Source of the DNA: DHVE2 group archaeon
Lineage (GTDB): Archaea; Thermoplasmatota; Thermoplasmata; Thermoplasmatales; Aciduliprofundaceae
Direction of reading: 5' to 3'
Length of the DNA: 10,752 nucleotides
Assembly (NCBI GenBank): GCA_027014065.1
Contig: JALWEL010000120.1
Span: 1-10,752 of the forward strand
In this document: piece after piece, positions 5,586 through 10,752 of the stretch
How the letters are laid out: each line of letters opens with the position of its first letter
How positions within the stretch are numbered: position 1 is the stretch's first letter
The notes under the pieces: model-generated
Told to the model about the DNA's origin: nothing
What the model saw: only the letters and a program-made list of their open reading frames with translations
The model's database searches: none
Translations under genes and position numbers: made by a program

Positions 5586-6791
5586 ATGCAATACGATGAA
5601 GAGTTTTCGGAAATAGCAAAGAGGTTAAAGGCTTCAGAAATAAGGGAGCTTCTCAAATTAACGCAAATGCCGGATATAATTTCCTTTGCAGGAGGACTTC
5701 CTAATCCCCTGTCTTTTCCCGTTGAAGATATAAAGGAGATAATGAACTCCCTTTTGGATAATGAGGGAGCTAAGATTCTTCAGTACGGCTCCACTGAGGG
5801 TGTAATAAGCTTCAGGGATGCCCTTGTGGACATGATGAAAAACAGATACAATGTAAGCACAAAGAGGGATGAGATACTAATAACCGCAGGCTCGCAGCAG
5901 GCCCTTTACCTCTTAGCCAAGATTTTCGTAAATCCCGGTGACAACGTGGTTATTGAAGCACCAACCTACATTGGAGTTCTTACCGCTTTTCAATCATATT
6001 CTCCATCGTATGTTCCAATCGAGATGGACGATGAGGGAATGGATACTCAAATTTTAGAAGAGAAATTAAAGGAGATGAAGAAAGAAGGTAAAAAACCCAA
6101 ACTGATTTACACGATTCCCTCTTTCCAGAACCCCGCGGGGGTTACCATGAATTTAGAAAGGAGGAAGCACCTATTGGAATTGTCAGAAGAATACGAAGTT
6201 TTGGTTGTTGAAGATGACCCCTACGGGGAATTGAGGTACTCTGGTGAAAGATTGCCTTTGCTCAAGTCATTGGATAAAAATCACAACGTGATTTATTTAG
6301 GTACGTTCTCCAAGGTTCTTTCTCCGGGGTTCAGGCTAGCCCACATGATTGCTCACGAGGATATAATAAGAAAATCTGTGCTTGCGAAGCAGGGTATTGA
6401 TCTATGCACAAACACTGTTGCGCAGTACGTTGCAAGGGACTATATAAGCAAAGGATATTTAGACAAGCATATCCCGAAGGTCATAGAGCTTTACAAGGGA
6501 AAGAGAGATCTCATGCTGGACATGATGGACGATTACTTCCCCGATGGCGTGGAATGGACCAAGCCCGATGGCGGCATGTTCCTGTGGGTTCGACTTCCAG
6601 ACGGAATGGACGCGGGGGCCATGTTCAATAGGGCAATAGAAAACAAAGTTGCTTACGTAATAGGCTCTGCATTCTTCCCCAACAGGGATCACAAGAATAC
6701 CTTCAGACTTAATTTCACCTATCCCACAGATGAGCAGATAAAAGAAGGAATAAAGAGATTGGGGAAGGTCATAAAAGAGGAGATGTCCTAA
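5586..6791 (+). CDS. PLP-dependent class I/II aminotransferase (LysN/aromatic type)
   Basis: A complete 401-residue fold-type I aminotransferase. Landmarks in order: ISFAGGLPNPLSFP (residues 32-45), the substrate-side loop of the LysN/ARO8-like group; QYGSTEGVISFRDAL; TAGSQQALYLL, the phosphate-binding region; IPSFQNPAGVTM with Asn182; VVEDDPYGELRY with Asp211 and Tyr213 contacting PLP; TFSKVLSPGFRLAH with the Schiff-base Lys243 and Arg250; and NTFRLNF with Arg374, the alpha-carboxylate clamp. This subfamily contains 2-aminoadipate, aromatic/kynurenine and branched-chain aminotransferases; the exact amino donor cannot be read from sequence. In a peptide-fermenting archaeon it could turn amino acids into 2-oxo acids for ferredoxin oxidoreductases (inference). 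No lysine or aromatic pathway gene lies beside it. Its TAA stop overlaps the TAG stop of the convergent M42 gene. Confidence 0.93.
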   Translation: MQYDEEFSEIAKRLKASEIRELLKLTQMPDIISFAGGLPNPLSFPVEDIKEIMNSLLDNEGAKILQYGSTEGVISFRDALVDMMKNRYNVSTKRDEILITAGSQQALYLLAKIFVNPGDNVVIEAPTYIGVLTAFQSYSPSYVPIEMDDEGMDTQILEEKLKEMKKEGKKPKLIYTIPSFQNPAGVTMNLERRKHLLELSEEYEVLVVEDDPYGELRYSGERLPLLKSLDKNHNVIYLGTFSKVLSPGFRLAHMIAHEDIIRKSVLAKQGIDLCTNTVAQYVARDYISKGYLDKHIPKVIELYKGKRDLMLDMMDDYFPDGVEWTKPDGGMFLWVRLPDGMDAGAMFNRAIENKVAYVIGSAFFPNRDHKNTFRLNFTYPTDEQIKEGIKRLGKVIKEEMS

Positions 6792-7798
6792 TTTTTCACT
6801 ATTTTTTCCAAGAGGTCGATGGTGTTTTTTATATCTGCTATGTGCATCATTTCCACAGGGCTGTGAGTGTATTTTACAGGTATGCATATTGGCAGAGAGT
6901 TCACACCGTGATCAAATATGACTGAGGCGTCTGTTGTTCCCCCAGTGATTGCCTCTTGCACCGGTATCCCGTTCTCTTCCGCTATTCTTTTCACCTTCTC
7001 TCTTAGAATCTGAGATGATACGCCTCGTCTATCCACGAATCTTATTGCGGGACCTTCACCTATCTTTGCGGGGCTCAAATGGAACGCCACGCCGGGCATG
7101 AGGCCTGAAGTCATCGAATCGATCACGTACACTTCATCGAAGTTCATGTGGTTCATTATTGCGTTCGCTCCCCGCAGCCCGGTTTCTTCCTGAATGGTCC
7201 ATACGAAATAAATCTCTTTATCTAAGTTTTCATCTTTTAGTTTGTCCAATAGATAGAGCAGAACGGCACATCCTGCGCGGTCATCTAATGCTCTTGTAAC
7301 AATGTATTTTCCCATGATGACGAAATCCTTCTTCCACCTTGCTGGAAGCATCTCTTTAACTCCCATGGCTATCGCTTCCTCTCTGCTCTTTGCTCCGATG
7401 TCTATTGCCAATTCTTTCCATGTTGGATTTTTGTTCCTATCTTCGCTTGTGCTCAGATGAGGGGGAATCAATCCGATAACTCCGTAAATTATGCCTCTTT
7501 CCGTGAAAATTTCAACAACCCTGCCGTACAGCATGCGGTCGTCTATTCCCCCGATATGTGCGAATCTCACATATCCATCTTTCTCGATATGCGTAGTTAC
7601 CAATCCTATTTCGTCCATATGCGCAACAATCGCAATCTTTTTCTCTCCTTTTCCGAGCTTCACGTACACGTTCCCCACATTGTCCACCTTCGGCTCGAAA
7701 TCCTTGAGCTTCTCCAAAAGATACCTCCTAAATGGCTCTTCAAAACCGCTAACTCCTGGCACCATAACCATCTCTTTGATTAACTCTATTAAATCCAT
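6788..7798 (-). CDS. M42-family metallo-aminopeptidase
   Basis: From ATG 7798 the product has 336 residues, normal for M42 (TET/deblocking aminopeptidase, 'endoglucanase M' annotation lineage). These are dodecameric cytoplasmic enzymes that trim peptides. All two-metal ligands and catalytic residues are visible: His60 and Asp62 in AHMDEIG, bridging Asp172 in RALDDRAG, Glu204 (base) and Glu205 in IQEETGLRGA, Asp227 in VIDSMTSG, and His312 in KYTHSPVE; GGTTDAS is also typical. Specificity (glutamyl, leucyl, lysyl) is not readable. The frame stays open upstream to 7900 inside alaX, but homology starts at MDLIELIKEM. ATG 7798 has GGTGA five bases before it, while ATG 7810 (MVTK-) fits a leaderless mRNA from the TATA box at 7831-7840, so a four-residue longer form is possible. 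It lies downstream of alaX on the same strand. Confidence 0.94.
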   Translation of the reverse strand: MDLIELIKEMVMVPGVSGFEEPFRRYLLEKLKDFEPKVDNVGNVYVKLGKGEKKIAIVAHMDEIGLVTTHIEKDGYVRFAHIGGIDDRMLYGRVVEIFTERGIIYGVIGLIPPHLSTSEDRNKNPTWKELAIDIGAKSREEAIAMGVKEMLPARWKKDFVIMGKYIVTRALDDRAGCAVLLYLLDKLKDENLDKEIYFVWTIQEETGLRGANAIMNHMNFDEVYVIDSMTSGLMPGVAFHLSPAKIGEGPAIRFVDRRGVSSQILREKVKRIAEENGIPVQEAITGGTTDASVIFDHGVNSLPICIPVKYTHSPVEMMHIADIKNTIDLLEKIVKN

Positions 7799-7830
7799 TT
7801 TCGTCACCATGCAAATGTTATGCGTTCCAA

Positions 7831-7840
7831 ATTTAAATAT
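7831..7840 (-). promoter_or_regulatory. TATA box for the M42 peptidase gene, inside the end of alaX
   Basis: ATATTTAAAT on the minus strand overlaps the last codons of alaX (stop at 7833-7835). It is centred about 25 bp before ATG 7810. This suggests the peptidase has its own promoter instead of relying only on readthrough from alaX. Confidence 0.55.
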
Positions 7841-8960
7841 TTTTGCATATTTCTTCCTTGATTCTTTCAATAAATTCCTTCTCGTCTGGCGTAGAGCCAC
7901 TTATGAACCTGTCTCCTCCGCCTCCTTTCCCGCCTAATTTTTTGATGGTCTCAATAGCCAAATCTCTTAGATATTTCATGTCTTCCGAGAATGCGCAGGA
8001 TACAGAGTGTGATATAGAATCTCCGAAGAGTGCGATTCTTTTCGGCGAGTTAGTGAATTCCATCATCTTCCTAACGATTATTTTTCTCTCTGCACCGGGG
8101 ATTATCCTGTACGCTACTTCCACCCCTTTGCAATTCTCCTTCTCGAAATCCATTTCTTCGCTCAGAGATTTCAGAGCTTCGGACATAATCTCCTTTTCCA
8201 TGAGGACGTTATGGAATACCCTTTCAAATTTTTCCACCTCGATATTTTCCCCCCATGCCGCGCTTCTCAATGTTTTTGACATGGAGTAGTGGAATTCCTT
8301 CGCCTTATCTCCCACTACGAATTTCACCTCTTTTTTCTTTCCTCTCCTGAATTTGGTCACGGCGAAATCTCCTATTTCTTTCAGATTTTTCACATGAATC
8401 CCCTTGCATGCCGAGAGGTCATGCCCTTCTATATTCACAACTCTAACTTTTTTGCCTTTGATTCTCTCTTTCTTTATCCTCAATTCCGGGTAATTTTCCA
8501 CTTCTTCTTTTGAAATCCTGAAACTCTTCACTGCGATTCCTTTTTTTATCAACTCCCTCGTTCTCTCTTCTGCTTCCAAAACATCTTCTATTCCGATGTC
8601 CCCTTTGAACATTATGCTCGATTCTTCACCCAGTGCAATCTTAATTAACTCTGCCCCGCGCTCTTGGAGAAATCTGAAGAAAGTGTGCTCCGCGGTGTGT
8701 GATCTCATCATATAGTACCTGAAATCCCAGTCCAGTTCGATTTCTATTTCTTCTCCCGGGTTGCAGTTGCACCTGTGCCATAGCTCTCCTAAATGCTCTA
8801 TGCTCTCTTTTTTTCCATTGCATATTATATATCCCCTATCTGCCGGTTGCCCGCCGCCTCCTTCGTAGAGAATAGTTCTATCTAAAAGGCATTTTCCGTC
8901 TTCTTTCTTTAAAATCTTCGCCTTTATTCTCTTTTTATAAGGATCTTCGTAGTAAAGCAT
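7833..8960 (-). CDS. alaX: Alanyl-tRNA editing protein, long AlaX (editing + DHHA1 domains)
   Basis: A 375-residue free-standing homologue of the alanyl-tRNA synthetase editing module. AlaX proteins hydrolyse Ser-tRNA(Ala) or Gly-tRNA(Ala) in trans in the cytoplasm. Order of parts: an N-terminal beta-barrel with LYEGGGGQPADRG (about 31-43); the editing/zinc site with HTAEH (His88, His92) and CKGIH (Cys185, His189) supplying four metal ligands; then a helical linker (about 225-285); and a C-terminal DHHA1-like domain with the glycine-rich GGKGGGGDRFISGS (about 343-356). The aminoacylation and anticodon parts of AlaRS are absent, and length fits the AlaX-L class. The second zinc motif is usually CGGTH, so CKGIH is a variant with the ligands kept. 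The ATG at 8960 follows a T-rich tract that may hold its promoter. The M42 peptidase gene follows, separated by 34 bp. Confidence 0.93.
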   Translation of the reverse strand: MLYYEDPYKKRIKAKILKKEDGKCLLDRTILYEGGGGQPADRGYIICNGKKESIEHLGELWHRCNCNPGEEIEIELDWDFRYYMMRSHTAEHTFFRFLQERGAELIKIALGEESSIMFKGDIGIEDVLEAEERTRELIKKGIAVKSFRISKEEVENYPELRIKKERIKGKKVRVVNIEGHDLSACKGIHVKNLKEIGDFAVTKFRRGKKKEVKFVVGDKAKEFHYSMSKTLRSAAWGENIEVEKFERVFHNVLMEKEIMSEALKSLSEEMDFEKENCKGVEVAYRIIPGAERKIIVRKMMEFTNSPKRIALFGDSISHSVSCAFSEDMKYLRDLAIETIKKLGGKGGGGDRFISGSTPDEKEFIERIKEEICKNI

Positions 8961-8968
8961 GGTGCGAG

Positions 8969-8990
8969 AAAGAAATAAAAAATAAAAAAC
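8969..8990 (-). terminator. Poly-T terminator after the exoprotein gene, possibly also the alaX promoter
   Basis: Immediately after the TAA of the exoprotein gene (8991-8993), the minus strand reads a run of T tracts (GTTTTTTATTTTTTATTTC). This is the usual archaeal intrinsic terminator, which needs no hairpin. The same tract contains TTTTTTATT centred about 25 bp before the alaX ATG, so it may double as a TATA element. Confidence 0.6.
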
Positions 8991-10752
8991 TTAACCTGTC
9001 CATAAATAGTCCTGAGGTATAGATTGTGCGTAGCTCTCGCCGGAGATGAACACATCATCGATATACACTCCGTGTGGATCGTTGGGATGCGCGGGATCCC
9101 ATGTTTGCGGCGTTGATGCGTTGGTTACAACTCTAAATCTCAGCAATATTGTCTGGCCTGCCCAGCCGCTTAAGTCGCAGTTTATTCTAAGAAGGGTGTG
9201 CGAGTTAACCCAGCCGTAAGCGTTTGTTGCTCCGTTATCTAACGTTCCAGCGTAGCCGCCGTGACCGCTGGAGCCCCAGCCGATTCTCACACCGTAAGTT
9301 ATTGAATCCCAGGTGACGCCATTATTGCTGCTCACTTCCACACGTACCGTTGCAGGGGGCAATCCTGCTGCTGGATCAAGATTGAAGCGAATCCAGAAGT
9401 CTAATGATGCGTTTCTTGCTGAAGTGAGGTCTATCTGCTTTGTTGTTAGGGCGGAGTCTATTCCCTCTGGTAAATTTCCATTCACGTTTGTATCGTTGTA
9501 AACCCACGCGTGATATCCAGAATGAGCGCCTATTTTATCCCCGTCCGCTGTTAGGTTTGCTATTCTCCAAAGGTCATTTATTCCGTCTCCGATAACCTTA
9601 ACTTTCACATCATCGATGTACCATCCCATCTCAGGGTGCCAGCCTCCGTTGGCGGGCAAGCCTCCGTATTGGGCCATTACAAAGTAAATTCTAATCTCTT
9701 TGAAATTGCCAATGTATGGCGAGAGGTCCACTTCTACATGCTCCCAGTCAAATGTTCCTCCTCCACTTCTCCCGTTGAAACACCAGTATGGTAACTCTCC
9801 GTTTTTATCTTTCCAAATCCATGAGTCCCTATCTACCTGGTCAAATTTCAAGTTGCCAGTGTATGGTTGCTTTGGCTTGATGTACACCAAATGCTTCGAA
9901 TCCCATGTCCAGTGGATTCCGTCGTCGGAACCTAGCAAATACAGAAATCCTCCGTTGGTTCCTTCTGTCATCCAGTATCTTGTCCAGAATGAGAGTATTG
10001 CGCCTTTTGCCTTTCGTAAGTACACTGGGAACCTGGCACCAGATGGGGTGACATGGATTTCGTAGAGGTTAGTTCCCCCATCTGGAGAATTCACCCAGGT
10101 GTCACCATGAGGCTTGGTGTACGCGAATTGTGAGCCTACAAAGAAGTCATGCTCGTATCCTCCGCTTGCCCTCATTGGAACTATTCTGAACGTATCGTCT
10201 TCCAGTAAAGTAACGCGAACCCATTCGTCTCCGTTACCATCAATCTTGTTACGATCATTGTGATAAACGTACCAAAGATCTTCCCAAGCGAACAGGTAAT
10301 CTGCCACAGCGTGAGGCACCGCAGGTAGGTGCCAAATCTTCCATCCGTAGCCGTCGTTTATGCGCACCCATGAATCTTTCCATGGTGTAGGATTCTGATA
10401 ATATGTAATGGGTGCTTGGTAAAGCGGATCGTTGGGATGCGACGAATACTCGTTATAACCATGTCCTGTGTAGCTGTTGTTTTGAAGAACTAGAAAGTGA
10501 CCTTGGTAAGGCGTGTTTCCTGATGAGTCATAGATCCAGTAATACGTATTTTCGTAGTCTATAACTACCATGTAATCTGGGTTATCTCCTTTGGTGTAAC
10601 TACCCGACACATAATTCCAGAATGCGAGATATGGTGCACCAACGCGGATTCCCGGTGTGGCGAGCCAGCGATAGCGAAGGTTCAGATTTATCTTGCTCTC
10701 GTAGCCCGGCGGAAGTGAGCCTCCTCCCTCTTTTGAGGGTGGAGTATAATCT
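8991..10752 (-). CDS. Large extracellular protein with tandem jelly-roll (MAM/immune-inhibitor-A-like) domains, 5' end missing
   Basis: The frame is open from the window edge (first whole codon at 10751) to TAA 8991-8993, giving 587 residues and no N-terminus. A GTG at 10610 is an internal Val, since the upstream 47 codons read sensibly (PPGYESKINLNLRYRWLATP). The composition is rich in Trp, Tyr, Asn, Gly and Asp and poor in Cys, with many Asn-X-Ser/Thr sites (for example NNSYT, ANLTA, NASLD), as in archaeal secreted proteins. Two beta-sandwich domains are visible. The first has AILSFWTRYWM..FLYLLGSDDGIHW and ends in GWYIDDVKVKV. The second has ASLDFWIRFNL..VRVEVSSNNGVTW, HTLLRINCDLSGWAGQTILLRF and GVYIDDVFISG. 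This layout matches the C-terminal domains of M6 immune-inhibitor-A-like proteases, but no HEXXH site is in view, so protease identity is inference. There is no C-terminal membrane anchor. Confidence 0.72.
   Translation of the reverse strand, partial: DYTPPSKEGGGSLPPGYESKINLNLRYRWLATPGIRVGAPYLAFWNYVSGSYTKGDNPDYMVVIDYENTYYWIYDSSGNTPYQGHFLVLQNNSYTGHGYNEYSSHPNDPLYQAPITYYQNPTPWKDSWVRINDGYGWKIWHLPAVPHAVADYLFAWEDLWYVYHNDRNKIDGNGDEWVRVTLLEDDTFRIVPMRASGGYEHDFFVGSQFAYTKPHGDTWVNSPDGGTNLYEIHVTPSGARFPVYLRKAKGAILSFWTRYWMTEGTNGGFLYLLGSDDGIHWTWDSKHLVYIKPKQPYTGNLKFDQVDRDSWIWKDKNGELPYWCFNGRSGGGTFDWEHVEVDLSPYIGNFKEIRIYFVMAQYGGLPANGGWHPEMGWYIDDVKVKVIGDGINDLWRIANLTADGDKIGAHSGYHAWVYNDTNVNGNLPEGIDSALTTKQIDLTSARNASLDFWIRFNLDPAAGLPPATVRVEVSSNNGVTWDSITYGVRIGWGSSGHGGYAGTLDNGATNAYGWVNSHTLLRINCDLSGWAGQTILLRFRVVTNASTPQTWDPAHPNDPHGVYIDDVFISGESYAQSIPQDYLWTG
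9076..9091 (-). repeat. 16-bp direct repeat, copy 1 (encodes HPNDP)
   Basis: The plus-strand 16-mer GGATCGTTGGGATGCG occurs here and again at 10426-10441, in the same reading frame of the exoprotein gene. Here it encodes the HPNDP of AHPNDPHG, just before the GVYIDDV strand of the last domain. Confidence 0.6.
10426..10441 (-). repeat. 16-bp direct repeat, copy 2 (encodes HPNDP)
   Basis: Exact second copy of the 16-mer at 9076-9091, exactly 1350 bp away and in frame. It encodes HPNDP in SSHPNDPLYQ, in the region before the first jelly-roll domain. Confidence 0.6.

Noticed and set aside
7811..7900. 30-residue N-terminal extension of the M42 peptidase inside alaX
   Set aside because: The extension is translated from the AlaX C-terminal codons in another frame and has no M42 counterpart; TATA and SD signals sit downstream of it.
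7843..8513. Plus-strand open frames opposite alaX (7843-8289 and 8289-8513)
   Set aside because: Ser/Phe-rich shadows of the AlaX frame with no RBS or motif; AlaX has all four zinc ligands and the DHHA1 glycine motif.
10608..10610. GTG at 10610 as the start of the exoprotein
   Set aside because: The frame is open for 47 more codons to the window edge with protein-like sequence, and no RBS or promoter precedes the GTG; it is an internal Val.
1..10752. tRNA, rRNA, CRISPR array, insertion sequence or defence island
   Set aside because: No spaced direct repeats, transposase-like frame, terminal inverted repeats or cloverleaf-like sequence was seen; nearly all bases are in housekeeping-type genes.

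Overview
The window looks archaeal, most likely a thermophilic, peptide-using euryarchaeon of the Thermoplasmatota (DHVE2/Aciduliprofundum-like). This placement is inference from gene content and signals; no rRNA is present to prove it. The support is: a three-part purSLQ FGAM synthase, a zinc-ribbon KptA, a long AlaX, a MIP18-family protein, a deblocking-type M42 aminopeptidase, TATA-like boxes about 25-27 bp before start codons (often predicting leaderless mRNAs), GGTGA/GGAGG ribosome-binding sites, and heavy AGA/AGG/ATA codon use. Coding density is very high: no gap reaches 100 bp and several genes overlap or abut.

Layout. (1) Bases 1-303, minus: N-terminal part of a TPR protein running off the left edge. 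(2) A 79-bp divergent promoter region (304-382). (3) 383-3704, plus: purS, purL and purQ as a tight, translationally coupled operon for step 4 of purine synthesis. (4) 3743-4393, plus: an orphan seven-helix membrane protein resembling a sensor's 7TM module without an output domain. It converges with (5) 4395-4694, minus: a MIP18/DUF59 protein of Fe-S assembly type. (6) 4773-5552, plus: kptA (Tpt1), RNA 2'-phosphotransferase with an N-terminal zinc ribbon and a charged C-terminal tail. (7) 5586-6791, plus: a fold-type I PLP aminotransferase. Its stop codon interlocks with that of (8) 6788-7798, minus: an M42 metallo-aminopeptidase, downstream of (9) 7833-8960, minus: a long AlaX alanyl-tRNA editing protein. 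(10) 8991-10752, minus: the C-terminal 587 residues of a large, apparently secreted protein with tandem jelly-roll domains like those of immune-inhibitor-A (M6) proteases; its N-terminus is beyond the right edge.

The genes fall into three themes: purine synthesis (purSLQ), RNA/translation quality control (kptA, alaX), and peptide/amino-acid catabolism (M42 peptidase, aminotransferase, possibly the secreted protein), which would suit a proteolytic heterotroph. I found no mobile element, CRISPR array, tRNA or rRNA, and no clear novel multigene system. The points most worth a second look are the altered NAD-site motif in KptA, the orphan 7TM protein, the long PurQ with a PurL-like tail, the modified zinc motif in AlaX, and the truncated exoprotein.
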